Assembly: GCA_963752495.1 (NCBI GenBank)
Contig: CAVVYJ010000005.1
Span: forward strand, 186,001-250,000
Reading direction: 5' to 3'
DNA: 64,000 nucleotides
DNA from: CAVVYJ01 sp963752495
GTDB taxonomy: Bacteria; Pseudomonadota; Gammaproteobacteria; Burkholderiales; Methylophilaceae
A model generated the notes under the pieces. The model was not told where the DNA came from. It worked only from the letters and a program-made list of their open reading frames with translations, and did not search any database. Within the stretch, counting starts at the first letter, position 1. The number at the start of each line of letters is the position of its first letter. Positions 1 through 9,665 of this stretch are shown piece by piece. The position numbers were made by a program, and so were the translations under genes.

Positions 1-248
1 TAATTGAACGAGGTTTGCGGATAATAATAAGCCGATGGTGCTGAATAATAAACGGGTTGGCTGTAATAGACCGGCTCTCGATAATATACGACAGGCTGTG
101 CGGGATAATAACGCACAACAGGCGGCGGCGCATAATAAGGATAACCACCGATATTAATGCCTAAACTAAAAGAATCGCGTGCCTGCGCGGTGGAAATGCT
201 GGCAACGCCAATCGCCAATGTGGCAAAAACTAAACGTAAAACTTTCAT
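1..248 (-). CDS. Secreted tyrosine/proline-rich protein, partial at the window edge
   Basis: The reading frame starts at the ATG at 248-246 on the minus strand, five bases after a strong AGGAGG ribosome site (254-259), and is still open at base 1. The first 23 residues form a Sec signal peptide (basic start, hydrophobic core, Ala-Gln-Ala before the likely cleavage). The mature part shown, about 59 residues, is dominated by YY pairs separated by P, V, S and R, as in small proline/tyrosine-rich surface or periplasmic proteins of Proteobacteria. I do not recognise a specific family and assign no function. It is divergent from recA. Confidence 0.75.
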   Translation of the reverse strand, partial: MKVLRLVFATLAIGVASISTAQARDSFSLGINIGGYPYYAPPPVVRYYPAQPVVYYREPVYYSQPVYYSAPSAYYYPQTSFN

Positions 249-441
249 ACTCTCCTCCTATCAAAAAAACTGCATGTAGGTATTAGCTCAACGTTCGGCC
301 ACACAAAAAGTTTACGTTGCTCACTCATGATTATCATTAAAATATAAACCCTAAAATAGTCAGCGCCGTGCTTACGTTAAACAGCAAATTATGGAATAAT
401 TACACGCTTGGATTAAGTACCTAAAACTAAAGGCAAAACAC

Positions 442-1470
442 ATGGATGACAATAAAAGCAAAGCCCTCGCCGCTGCACTTTCGCAGATCGAAAAACAGTT
501 CGGCAAAGGCTCCATTATGCGTATGGGAGACAGTGACATTGGCGAGGATATACAATCAGTCTCAACTGGCTCACTTGGCTTGGATATTGCGCTTGGCATC
601 GGTGGCTTGCCACGAGGCCGAGTTGTAGAAATTTATGGCCCAGAGTCATCTGGCAAAACCACTCTGACGCTTTCCGTCATTGCACAAATGCAAAAAATGG
701 GTGGCACGGCAGCTTTTATTGATGCAGAACATGCCTTAGACCCGCAATATGCCGCTAAGCTAGGTGTAAACGTGCCTGACCTCTTGATTTCACAGCCCGA
801 CACAGGTGAACAGGCGCTAGAGATTGCGGATATGTTAGTGCGTTCCGGCTCTGTGGATATCGTGGTAATTGACTCCGTTGCAGCCTTAACGCCGCGCGCC
901 GAGATTGAAGGTGAAATGGGTGACAGCCATATGGGCTTGCAAGCGCGTTTAATGTCGCAAGCCTTGCGTAAACTTACTGGCAACATTAAGCGTACCAACA
1001 CTTTGGTCATTTTCATCAACCAAATCCGCATGAAAATCGGTGTCATGTTTGGTAATCCGGAAACGACTACCGGAGGTAATGCGCTGAAGTTTTATGCCTC
1101 AGTACGTTTGGATATTCGCCGTACTGGTGCGATTAAAAAAGGTGATGAGGTTATTGGTTCAGAGACACGCGTAAAAGTAATTAAAAACAAAGTGGCGCCG
1201 CCATTCAAACAAGCGGAATTTGATATTCTGTACGGCGAAGGCATCTCGCGTGAAGGTGAGATTATCGAACTCGGTTCCAATTTAAAATTCATTGAAAAAG
1301 CGGGTGCATGGTACAGCTACAATGGCGAAAAAATTGGTCAAGGCAAAGATAATGCGCGTGAGTTTTTGAAAGAAAACCCAAAAATTGCAGATGAGATTGA
1401 TGCAAAAATTCGCGCCAACTCCAAAGTGCTCGCCGAAGTCATGGTCGCGCCACGAGGTGAAGACGAATAA
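442..1470 (+). CDS. recA: Recombinase RecA
   Basis: RecA forms ATP-dependent filaments on single-stranded DNA, drives strand exchange and stimulates LexA self-cleavage in the cytoplasm. At 342 residues it is the usual length. The N-terminal helix is followed by Walker A GPESSGKT (66-73), and the family signature segments for the ATPase core and DNA-binding loops are all present. The C-terminus is acidic (RGEDE), as expected. The frame is intact, unlike alaS downstream. The best start is the ATG at 442, which gives the family-typical MDDNKSKAL opening. The spacing before it contains only a weak purine-rich ribosome site. I see no canonical CTGT-N8-ACAG LexA box in 249-441. recX follows after a short gap. 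Confidence 0.98.
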   Translation: MDDNKSKALAAALSQIEKQFGKGSIMRMGDSDIGEDIQSVSTGSLGLDIALGIGGLPRGRVVEIYGPESSGKTTLTLSVIAQMQKMGGTAAFIDAEHALDPQYAAKLGVNVPDLLISQPDTGEQALEIADMLVRSGSVDIVVIDSVAALTPRAEIEGEMGDSHMGLQARLMSQALRKLTGNIKRTNTLVIFINQIRMKIGVMFGNPETTTGGNALKFYASVRLDIRRTGAIKKGDEVIGSETRVKVIKNKVAPPFKQAEFDILYGEGISREGEIIELGSNLKFIEKAGAWYSYNGEKIGQGKDNAREFLKENPKIADEIDAKIRANSKVLAEVMVAPRGEDE

Positions 1471-1502
1471 AATTTCAACCAAAAACGCTACGCCAACGCG
1501 CT

Positions 1503-1922
1503 TTGGAGTATTTAGGTAAGCGCGAATACTCGTATCACGAATTAGGTCAAAAACTTAAAAATTACGCTGAAGAAACCGACGATATTCCCGCACTGTTAGA
1601 TGATTTTAAATCGCGCGGCTGGCTCTCAGACAAGCGTTTTACTGATCAGCTAGTGCATGCAAGGCAAACAAAATTCGGCAGCGCGAAAGTCGCACATGAG
1701 CTACGCGAAAAAGGTGTGGCAGATGAATTGATTGCTGGTGCATTGAGTGATTTAAAAAGCAATGAACTTGGCAACGCAGCTGAAGTGTGGCGTAAAAAAT
1801 TTAAAATGCCGCCAGCTAATCGCGAGGAATGGGCGAAACAAGCAAGATTTTTACAAAGCCGCGGCTTTGGCTTTGATATCATTAAAAAAGTATTAAGTAC
1901 AACAAAAGAAAATGACGATTAA
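1503..1922 (+). CDS. recX: RecX, modulator of RecA
   Basis: RecX binds RecA filaments and limits their extension and ATPase activity. The roughly 139 residues show the RecX three-helix repeats (for example the segments around RGWLSDKRF and the C-terminal SRGFGFDIIKKVL). It lies directly behind recA, its usual partner. The start is uncertain. Position 1503 is a TTG without a good ribosome site, yet the same frame continues upstream, without a stop back to 1461, through residues resembling a RecX N-terminus (LRQRAL). No ATG, GTG or other TTG is available there. A base error near 1470-1500 or a rare start codon would explain this. The 3' end overlaps alaS by 11 bases. Confidence 0.9.
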   Translation: MEYLGKREYSYHELGQKLKNYAEETDDIPALLDDFKSRGWLSDKRFTDQLVHARQTKFGSAKVAHELREKGVADELIAGALSDLKSNELGNAAEVWRKKFKMPPANREEWAKQARFLQSRGFGFDIIKKVLSTTKENDD

Positions 1923-4556
1923 CTTAAGTAAAAACCCCTCCAGCAACGAGATTCGACAAGCGTTTCTCGATTTTTTTGCGTCTAAGGGACACGAAATCGT
2001 CGCCTCTAGCTCACTGGTACCGCATGGCGATCCTACCCTGCTATTCACCAACGCAGGCATGAACCAGTTTAAAGACGTGTTTTTAGGTTTCGATAAACGC
2101 CCCTACACGCGCGCAACGACCAGTCAAAAATGCGTACGCGCAGGCGGCAAACATAACGACTTGGAAAACGTTGGCTACACCGCGCGCCACCACACATTCT
2201 TTGAGATGCTCGGCAATTTCAGCTTTGGTGATTATTTTAAAGAAGATGCGATTAGCTATGCGTGGGAGCTACTCACCGAAGTTTTCAAATTGCCAAAAGA
2301 CAAACTCACTGTCACCGTGTATGCGGAAGATGATGAAGCTTATGATATTTGGAATAAAAAAATTGGCATTCCAACTGAACGCATTATTCGTATCGGCGAC
2401 AACAAGGGTGCGCGCTACGCATCGGACAACTTCTGGATGATGGGCGACACCGGCCCATGCGGCCCGTGTACTGAGATTTTCTACGACCACGGCGACCATA
2501 TTCCAGGCGGCCCTCCAGGCTCCCAAACGAAGATGGCGACCGCTTTATCGAAATCTGGAACAACGTGTTCATGCAATTTAACCGCGATGAAGCTGGTGTG
2601 ATGCATAAACTGCCAAAACCTAGTGTGGATACTGGCATGGGTTTGGAGCGTATCTCTGCTGTGCTGCAGCACGTGCATGCCAATTATGAAATTGATATTT
2701 TCACCACTCTAATTGCCGCAGCTGCGCGCGAAACCAAAACCACCGATTTAAGCAGCCCAAGCCTAAAAGTGCTGGCCGACCACATCCGCGCATGCTCATT
2801 CTTAATTGCCGATGGGGTGATTCCAGGCAACGAAGGCCGAGGTTACGTGCTGCGCCGCATCATCCGCCGCGCTATTCGTCACGGCTACAAACTAGGTGCG
2901 CGCAAAGCTTTCTTCCACAACATGGTGGCGGATTTAGTCGGGCGAAATGGGTAGCGCTTACCCAGAACTGAAAACTGAACAAAAACGCATTACCAGATAC
3001 CCTAAAGCTGGAAGAAGACCGCTTCTTTGAAACCATTGAAAATGGCATGACAATCTTAGAAAGCTGAACTTAGCTAATACTGAAAGACTGCACAAAGTTT
3101 TAATGGCGAAACTTGCATTTAAGCTACATGACACCTATGGCTTTCCGCTTGACTTAACTGCTGATATTTGTCGTGAACGTGGCATAACAGTAGATACCGC
3201 AGGTTTGATGCAGCAATGGCGCGCCAGAAAGAACAGGCACGTGCAGCTGGCAAGTTTAAAATGGCTGCAAACCTTGAATACAAAGGTGCCGGTACAGATT
3301 TTAAAGGTTATGAAACACTCGAAGCGAGCGCCAAAGTACTTGCCTTGTACAAAGACAGCTCACCTGTAACCCAACTGAATGAAGGCGACCAAGGCGTTGT
3401 CGTATTAGACACCACGCCATTTTACGCTGAATCAGGCGGCCAGATTGGTGACAGCGGTGTGTTAAAAAGTGAAAACGGTATTTTTGCCGTAGAAGATACG
3501 CAAAAGATTCAAGCTGCTGTATTTGGACATCATGGTATTTTAAAAACCGGCACGCTCAATGTTGGCGATACTGTAAAAGCCAATGTGGACATGGCTTCCC
3601 GTGCTGCAACCATGCGTAACCATTCTGCCACACACTTAATGCACAAAGCATTGCGTGAAGTTTTAGGCGCTCATGTGCAGCAAAAGGGCTCGCTTGTTGA
3701 TTCTGATAAAACACGTTTTGACTTTGTGCACAATGCACCGATGACGGATGAGCAAATTGCTGAAGTGGAAAGAAAAGTAAATGCTGAAATTCTCGCCAAC
3801 GCTCGCCACTCAAGCCCGTGTGATGGATATTGAATCTGCACAGAAAACCGGTGCAATGATGCTCTTTGGCGAAAAATATGGTATGAAGTGCGTGTGCTGG
3901 ATATCGGCAGCAGCCGCGAATTGTGCGGCGGCACACACGTGAGCCGCACCGGCGATATTGGATTATTTAAAATTTATGCTGAAAGTGGTGTAGCGGCCGG
4001 TGTACGCCGCGTAGAGGCCACTACGGGCGAAGGCGCGCTTAAGCTGATTAATACGCAGCAGACCTTGATTAACCAGCTAGCAGCAGAATTTAAAGCGCCC
4101 CCGAGTGAGATTACACATAAAGTGTCACAATTTAGCGAACATGCAAAATCGCTTGAAAAAGAATTGGCGCGCTTAAAATCAAAACTCGCCTCAAGCCAAG
4201 GCGATGATTTAGTCTCTCAAGCCGTTGAAATTGCTGGTATTAAAGTGTTAGCAGCAACACTGGAAGGCGCTGATGCGAATGCCTTGCGCGAGACAATGGA
4301 CAAACTAAAAGACAAACTAAAATCAGCCGCGATAGTCTTAGCAAGTGTCAATGACGGCAAAGTGAGCTTGGCTGCCGGCGTTACGCCTGATTTAATCGCA
4401 AAAATCAAAGCAGGCGATTTAGTGAACTTTGTCGCGCAACAAGTTGGTGGCAAAGGCGGCGGCAAACCGGATATGGCGATGGCGGGTGGTACTGACGCTA
4501 GCCAATTACCAAAAGCTTTGGCAAGCGTGCAGGCGTGGGTAAAAGATAAAATCTAA
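1912..4556 (+). CDS. alaS: Alanyl-tRNA synthetase, frame broken by several indels
   Basis: This class II synthetase charges tRNA-Ala and edits mischarged Ser/Gly. Reconstructed across frames it spans about 880 residues, the normal length. The N-terminal catalytic domain, the editing-site HSATH motif (about 3620) and the zinc/editing CGGTH motif (about 3925) are all present, followed by the C-terminal domain ending AWVKDKI. The frame is broken repeatedly. A C is missing in the CCC run at 2522-2524. An extra G lies near 2940 and an extra A near 2995. Further indels lie near 3065-3110, 3208, 3805 and 3880. Each is repaired by one added or removed base giving the expected residue. alaS is essential and no second copy is visible, so I read these as consensus errors rather than gene death. 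Confidence 0.93.
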
Positions 4557-4578
4557 CAGAGAATTTTAAGAGTAGAAA

Positions 4579-5811
4579 ATGGCATTGATTGTACAAAAAT
4601 ACGGCGGAACCTCAGTTGCAAACCCTGAAAGAATACGTAACGTTGCCAGGCGTGTAGCGCGCTACAAGGCAATGGGCCACCAAATCGTCGTGGTGGTTTC
4701 GGCCATGTCCGGCGAGACAAACAGGTTAATTGCCTTAGCCAAAGAAGTGATGGCAGAGCCGGACCCGCGTGAATTGGACGTGATGGTTTCTACTGGGGAG
4801 CAGGTCACCATTGGATTAACAGCACTTGCGCTGATGGAGCTTGGCATTAAGGCCAAAAGCTACACTGGCGCGCAAGTTAAAATTCTGACTGATGATGCGC
4901 ATGGAAAAGCACGTATTTTGGACATTGATGAGCACAACATCAAACAAGATTTAAACGATGGCTTTGTGGTTGTGGTGGCGGGCTTTCAGGGCGCGGATGA
5001 ATATGGCAATATCACCACACTTGGTCGCGGTGGATCGGACACCACAGGCGTGGCATTAGCGGCTGCTTTAAAAGCCGAGGAGTGCCAAATCTACACGGAT
5101 GTAGACGGTGTTTACACCACCGACCCGCGCGTGGTTCCAGAAGCCAGACGTTTGGACAAAATCACTTTTGAAGAGATGCTTGAATTGGCAAGCCAAGGTT
5201 CAAAAGTGTTGCAAATTCGCTCTGTCGAATTTGCCGGAAAATACAAAGTTAAACTGCGTGTGCTTTCCAGCTTTGAGGATGAAGGCGACGGCACATTGAT
5301 TACATTTGAGGAAGACAAGGACAGCAACATGGAAGAACCCATTATCTCAGGTATCGCATTTAACCGCGATGAAGCCAAAATCACCGTGCTGGGCGTGCCT
5401 GATACACCAGGTATCGCTTACCAAATTTTAGGCCCAATTGCAGATGCCAATATTGATGTGGATATGATTATCCAAAACACCAGCGCAGATGGTGCAACCG
5501 ATTTCACTTTTACCGTGCATAAAAATGAGATGAACAAAGCGCTGGCGATTTTGCGCGATAAAGTTCAGGGCTTGATTAAAGCACGTGAAATTATTGGCGA
5601 CGATAAAATCGCTAAAGTTTCTGTTGTTGGTGTGGGTATGCGTTCACACGTAGGTATTGCGAGTCAAATGTTCCGCACATTGGCAGAAGAAGGTATTAAC
5701 ATTCAGATGATTTCTACTAGTGAAATTAAAATTGCTGTAGTTGTTGAAGAAAAATATATGGAACTTGCAGTACGCGTTTTACACAAAGCATTTGAGCTGG
5801 AAGGCACATAA
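4579..5811 (+). CDS. lysC: Aspartate kinase
   Basis: This enzyme phosphorylates aspartate, the first step to lysine, threonine, methionine and diaminopimelate. The 410 residues begin with the kinase signature KYGGTS (7-12). The amino acid kinase fold fills about 1-245, and two tandem ACT regulatory domains follow (about 265-400), the usual layout for a feedback-controlled monofunctional enzyme. The frame is intact. It starts 22 bases after alaS, so it is probably cotranscribed with the recA-recX-alaS group. It lacks a homoserine dehydrogenase domain. Which amino acid controls it cannot be read from the sequence. Confidence 0.95.
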   Translation: MALIVQKYGGTSVANPERIRNVARRVARYKAMGHQIVVVVSAMSGETNRLIALAKEVMAEPDPRELDVMVSTGEQVTIGLTALALMELGIKAKSYTGAQVKILTDDAHGKARILDIDEHNIKQDLNDGFVVVVAGFQGADEYGNITTLGRGGSDTTGVALAAALKAEECQIYTDVDGVYTTDPRVVPEARRLDKITFEEMLELASQGSKVLQIRSVEFAGKYKVKLRVLSSFEDEGDGTLITFEEDKDSNMEEPIISGIAFNRDEAKITVLGVPDTPGIAYQILGPIADANIDVDMIIQNTSADGATDFTFTVHKNEMNKALAILRDKVQGLIKAREIIGDDKIAKVSVVGVGMRSHVGIASQMFRTLAEEGINIQMISTSEIKIAVVVEEKYMELAVRVLHKAFELEGT

Positions 5812-5816
5812 TTGCA

Positions 5817-5845
5817 TTGATTTTTAGGGGCGAATCAAGTAGTAT
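5817..5845 (+). promoter_or_regulatory. Sigma-70-type promoter of tRNA-Ser
   Basis: TTGATT (5817-5822) is separated by 17 bases from TAGTAT (5840-5845), followed by a GC-rich discriminator (CGCGCCC). Such discriminators are typical of stringently controlled stable RNA promoters. The tRNA begins 24 bases further on. This is inference from sequence match only. Confidence 0.6.
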
Positions 5846-5869
5846 CGCGCCCTTGAAACATAAGTAAAC

Positions 5870-5963
5870 GGAGAGCTGGCCGAGTGGTCGAAGGCACTTC
5901 CCTGCTAAGGAAGCATACGGGCTTAAATCTGTATCGAGGGTTCGAATCCCTCGCTCTCCGCCA
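5870..5963 (+). tRNA. tRNA-Ser(GCU)
   Basis: The acceptor stem GGAGAGC (5870-5876) pairs with GCTCTCC, followed by G and an encoded CCA (5961-5963). The anticodon stem CTTCC/GGAAG encloses the loop with anticodon GCT at 5904-5906. A long variable arm lies between the anticodon stem and the T arm (GAGGGTTCGAATCCCTC), as required for a class II serine tRNA. It reads AGC and AGU codons. Confidence 0.97.
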
Positions 5964-5970
5964 AAAATAA

Positions 5971-5996
5971 AAGCATCCCACTGTGGATGCTTTTTT
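5971..5996 (+). terminator. Rho-independent terminator after tRNA-Ser
   Basis: AAGCATCC (5971-5978) and GGATGCTT form an 8-bp stem around a 6-base loop, followed by a T6 run (5991-5996). A-rich sequence precedes the stem, so it may also end transcripts of the converging MFS gene from the other strand. Confidence 0.85.
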
Positions 5997-6014
5997 ACAT
6001 TTATCTTAATGAAA

Positions 6015-7202
6015 TCAGATAAATGCTAATTTACTAGTCGGTTTAGGTAAATTCTTCAGCAAAAGAATCATTAGCGCGCCACTGGCTAGGGCAACAACCC
6101 ACAGCAACGCATCACCACCCAAACGTTCCGTAGCAAACCCAGCAAAGAATGAACCTATGATTGAACATATTGTGAAAGATATGGAAATCTTACTCATATT
6201 CTCAGCCATGTGATCGTGGTCATTCGCCGAAGCCGCAGCGATAACGCCAAAGGTGAGAAATGTTGCCGCTGCTCCCCCAAACAAAAAGCTAAAGATGGTG
6301 AATACTTGAAAATTCATGGACACGATTGCCATCGCGCAGACGGCGAAAAAAGTGATGAACGCTGCTAACAACCCTATTCCGACTATACCTTTACGGTCTG
6401 ACAACCATCCAAGGGGATACTGTAAAGCCAGCGCACCCACACCCATGATTGTAAGCAAAAATGCAATTTGTGTTTCGCTAAAACCACGTCCCAGTCCAAA
6501 TAAGGGGAATAGCGCAAAAACTGCACCGTCTATCATGCCACCAACACCTGCCAAATAAACACCCAGCTTAGTAATTTCGTCTAGATTGAAAAACCCTGAA
6601 TCTTTGCCTTTAACCACTTTATGTTGTTCTGGCGCTTTTACCGGTCGCTTCTCAGAGGCTATTAGCATCAAGGGCATAGCAGCAAATAGGTTAAACATAA
6701 TGCCCAGCAAAATAATCTTACTATCCGCTGTCGTTAGTACAGTTACTAGGGCAGGTGGAATGATTGCACCAAGCGCTATCAATGCCTCATGTACGCCTAC
6801 GACCTGCCCCAGTATGTTTTTTGGGGTGATTCGATAAAGCCAGGTTTCGTTGGCAATCCAACGTAGACCAATGGCAAAGCCGACAAGTGCAGCAGTGCTT
6901 ATCCACATTGGCCATGTAAAATAAATTGCAGTAACAAACCCAATTGTTGTTAAAACCAAACTAGCGAGAATGACTTGTTTTGGCAAGTATCTTTTTAATA
7001 ATTTTGGTGCAAGTAATAGCGCCAAAAGCATGCCAGTCCATTCCACCGCCCCAAATATACCCAACTCCAGGGCGCCTACTCCGCGCGCCGCAAGCCATAT
7101 CGGTAGGACAATAAATCCAATACCAAACTGACCTAATTGTGACAAGGTAGAAACTGCATTTAGTGCTACTATGCCGCGCCAATTGGTTTTAACGCCCTGC
7201 AT
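6015..7202 (-). CDS. MFS transporter
   Basis: The 395-residue integral membrane protein has about 12 hydrophobic segments and a central hydrophilic loop (about residues 200-225), the layout of the major facilitator superfamily. A GWLSDRKG segment after the central loop matches the cytoplasmic MFS signature between helices. The start ATG overlaps the stop codon of the acetyltransferase gene by one base (TAATG), so the two are probably translationally coupled. The LysR gene, acetyltransferase gene and this gene form one minus-strand operon. The substrate is not evident. An exporter or small-molecule importer is possible. Confidence 0.85.
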   Translation of the reverse strand: MQGVKTNWRGIVALNAVSTLSQLGQFGIGFIVLPIWLAARGVGALELGIFGAVEWTGMLLALLLAPKLLKRYLPKQVILASLVLTTIGFVTAIYFTWPMWISTAALVGFAIGLRWIANETWLYRITPKNILGQVVGVHEALIALGAIIPPALVTVLTTADSKIILLGIMFNLFAAMPLMLIASEKRPVKAPEQHKVVKGKDSGFFNLDEITKLGVYLAGVGGMIDGAVFALFPLFGLGRGFSETQIAFLLTIMGVGALALQYPLGWLSDRKGIVGIGLLAAFITFFAVCAMAIVSMNFQVFTIFSFLFGGAAATFLTFGVIAAASANDHDHMAENMSKISISFTICSIIGSFFAGFATERLGGDALLWVVALASGALMILLLKNLPKPTSKLAFI

Positions 7203-7654
7203 TAATTAACTTTCAAACTGTAATAATAAAATTGTGAATCTCGTAGCCAGCCCAAACTCTCATACAACGCCTGCGCATTTACATTGGTTTTGGCTGTCGA
7301 TAAATCCAACCGTGCGAAACCATTTTCTTTCGCGTAACTTTGCGCGGCTAACATTAATGCACGTCCTGTTCCAGTTTTACGCGCGGCATCAGCAACAAAT
7401 AAATCATATAAAACCATAATCGGTGCAGCTTCCACCGAGCAAAATGTTGGGTACAATTGGCAAAAACCTACTAATTCCCCTGCATTTTCTGCCACCAAAA
7501 TAATCGATTGCTGGTATTTAATTCGGGCAGTAATAAACTCTTCAGCAAGCGTAATATTAGGTGCTTGCTCATAAAACTGGCGATAGTCATCAAATAATTT
7601 AGCAACTTGTTTAACATTTTCAAGACTAGCTTTGTGGATTGCAGAATCTGACAT
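7202..7654 (-). CDS. GNAT family N-acetyltransferase
   Basis: The 150-residue protein has the GNAT fold order. The acetyl-CoA pyrophosphate-binding motif is around KTGTGRALMLAA (about residues 95-106). The family-typical C-terminal segment NVNAQALYESLGW is where many GNAT enzymes place the catalytic Tyr. Such proteins move an acetyl group from acetyl-CoA to an amine, amino acid or protein N-terminus. It lies 10 bases after the LysR gene and overlaps the MFS gene by one base. Given the nearby polyamine genes, an amine substrate is a guess only. Confidence 0.85.
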   Translation of the reverse strand: MSDSAIHKASLENVKQVAKLFDDYRQFYEQAPNITLAEEFITARIKYQQSIILVAENAGELVGFCQLYPTFCSVEAAPIMVLYDLFVADAARKTGTGRALMLAAQSYAKENGFARLDLSTAKTNVNAQALYESLGWLRDSQFYYYSLKVN

Positions 7655-7664
7655 AATAATCCTA

Positions 7665-8561
7665 TTAAATGTTTTCTCTCGCTAAATGTACCAGCCAATC
7701 AAACACCAGCTCTACTGCAGGCGTGCGCACACTCGATTTAGATTTCATTAACCACCAACTTGGCAAATCAAAACTTGGAATTTGGCTTAAATGCACCACA
7801 AGCGCACTTTTTAATGGTGTTTGTGCTGCTAACTGAGAAACCATAGCAATACCTAACTCCCACTCTGCCGCCGCCAGCTGTAAACGCGAATCATCCAAAG
7901 TGATTGCACGGTTAATCGCACCGCTTAGCATGGGATAATCTGCCAACCAAGGCGTCCATTCTAAACGATGCTCATCCATAATCAAGGGCGCTGCGGTGAG
8001 CACTTCAGGAAAAGGCAAGGTAGACAATTGCTTTGCTATTTTTGAGCCACAAACTGCAATAGCTGTGTCATCCATTAGCTTGGTTGCCGCCAACTTTGCG
8101 CTCTCAAGTGATGCATTGGTAATGATTAAGTCCACATCAATACCATCAATATCTTTAAGCGCTTCTTGCGTAATTAACCAAAGCTCTAATTCTGGATGCG
8201 ATTCCTTGAGTTTTGGTAATCGTGGCAAAATCCAACCAGATGCAAAATCGGGCGGACAAACCAGCAGCACTGAATCCATATTCCGATAGGGCTCAATGCG
8301 CTCACGTCCATCCCATAAGACCTTAAGCGTGCTATCGACTGTTTTACTAAATAGCTCACCCGCAGCGGTTAATTGCACGCCACGCCCAGTCCGGCGAAAT
8401 AAAGGCTGTCCCACCCAATCTTCTAAATTTTGAATTTGATGGCTAATAGCAGACTGCGTCAAAGCCAATTCATCTGCGGCGCGCGATAGTACACCAAGTC
8501 GCGAAGTAGCCTCAAATGCCAGCAAACTTTGTAAGGGTGGTAATCTTTTTTTCATTAACAT
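7665..8561 (-). CDS. LysR-type transcriptional regulator
   Basis: The 298-residue protein has an N-terminal winged helix (about residues 8-65, with SRAADELALTQSAISHQIQNLE as recognition region, given here only as position 20-45) and a periplasmic-binding-protein-like effector domain from about 90. It resembles the GcvA subgroup. Two starts are possible, ATG at 8561 and ATG at 8555. The second has better spacing from GGAA. It is divergent from the agmatinase gene, and the 112-base gap holds a candidate operator (8602-8625). Classical LysR logic would make it a regulator of itself and of speB. The effector is unknown. Confidence 0.9.
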   Translation of the reverse strand: MLMKKRLPPLQSLLAFEATSRLGVLSRAADELALTQSAISHQIQNLEDWVGQPLFRRTGRGVQLTAAGELFSKTVDSTLKVLWDGRERIEPYRNMDSVLLVCPPDFASGWILPRLPKLKESHPELELWLITQEALKDIDGIDVDLIITNASLESAKLAATKLMDDTAIAVCGSKIAKQLSTLPFPEVLTAAPLIMDEHRLEWTPWLADYPMLSGAINRAITLDDSRLQLAAAEWELGIAMVSQLAAQTPLKSALVVHLSQIPSFDLPSWWLMKSKSSVRTPAVELVFDWLVHLARENI

Positions 8562-8601
8562 TTCCAGTTATTAAAAAAACTAATGAATTAACCAAAATTT
8601 A

Positions 8602-8625
8602 TCTATTTACAACGGAATAAATAGA
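8602..8625. promoter_or_regulatory. Candidate LysR operator between LysR gene and speB
   Basis: TCTATTT (8602-8608) and AAATAGA (8619-8625) form a perfect 7-bp inverted repeat with a 10-base spacer, in the middle of the divergent gap. LysR proteins usually bind short dyads of this size (T-N11-A type). Position and symmetry support the call. No experimental evidence is available. Confidence 0.4.
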
Positions 8626-8673
8626 CTATTTAATCACATTATATTATTAAATTTAATACATACAGGTAAAGTG

Positions 8674-9655
8674 ATGGCCGCAATTATTGGTGACGATAGC
8701 ATTAAAGGTGATGGTGCGATTAGGCGTGATTCGATTTACGGCACTAGCCTAGAAAACACTTACGCAGGCGTGTTAAGCTTTATGCGCCGTAAATACACAC
8801 GCGATTTAACAGAGGCAGATGTGGTAGTATCTGGCGTTCCGCTAGATTTAGCCACTACCTTTCGACCAGGCGCCAGACTTGGGCCTGCCGCCGTGCGCGC
8901 AGCAAGCGTACAACTGTCAGAGTTGGCGCCTTACCCTTGGGGGTTCGACCCATTTGAGGAACTGGCAGTGATTGATTTCGGCGATTGCTGGTTTGATGCA
9001 CATAACCCGATGACAATCAGAGAAAGCATTGTGGCGCATGCGCGCACGATTATCAAAAGTGGTGCAAAAATGCTTACTCTTGGTGGCGACCATTACATTA
9101 CTTACCCACTTTTACAAGCGCATGCAGAAAAATATGGCAAGCCTATGTCGCTTATTCATTTTGATGCGCATTGCGACACATGGGCTGACGACAGTCCAGA
9201 TTCGCTAAATCACGGTAGCATGTTTTACAAAGCCGTAAAAGATGGCTTGATAGACCCTGCTACTTCTGTACAAGTTGGTATCCGCACTTGGAACGATGAT
9301 TTTATGGGCATTAATATTATTGATGCGCCATGGGTGCATGCGAATGGGGTGCAAGCCACTTTAGATAAAATCATTTCTATCGTTGGCAATCGCCCTACAT
9401 ATCTTAACTTTTGATATTGATTGCCTAGACCCCGCCTTCGCCCCTGGTACAGGCACGCCTGTGCCAGGCGGCTTAAGCTCAGCACAAGCTTTGCATATTA
9501 TTCGTGGCATGCAACCCGTTAATTTAATTGGGATGGACGTGGTAGAAGTTTCACCACCTTTCGACCAGAGCGAGATTACCGCGCTGTCGGCGGCCCATAT
9601 TGCTGCAGACTTGTTGTGCGTGTTACGTAACCAAAAATTGGCAAAATCCAAATAA
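8674..9655 (+). CDS. speB: Agmatinase (ureohydrolase), one frameshift
   Basis: Agmatinase hydrolyses agmatine to putrescine and urea using two manganese ions. The reconstructed protein is about 326 residues. Metal-binding motifs are in order: GGDH (about 9083), HFDAHCDTW (about 9160), and the DIDCLDPAFAPGTGTP block (about 9414) that follows the frame break. One extra A near 9406-9410 shifts the frame within TYLTFDID. The surrounding sequence matches SpeB closely, including EVSPPFDQSEITAL near the C-terminus. The ATG at 8674 is preferred over the GTG at 8671 because AGG lies seven bases upstream. A putrescine-binding protein gene follows after 10 bases, so it fits arginine/agmatine-derived putrescine metabolism. 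Guanidinobutyrase is a less likely alternative. Confidence 0.88.
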
Positions 9656-9665
9656 AGGAAATCAA

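Noticed and set aside
249..441. LexA/SOS box upstream of recA
   Set aside because: I searched for CTGT-N8-ACAG and for the looser CTG-N10-CAG and found no match in the gap. A Fur-like GATTATCATT stretch (330-339) is too short to call.
1912..4556. alaS as a pseudogene
   Set aside because: The gene is essential, no second copy is seen, and every break is repaired by one-base edits giving the expected residues. Assembly error is more likely.
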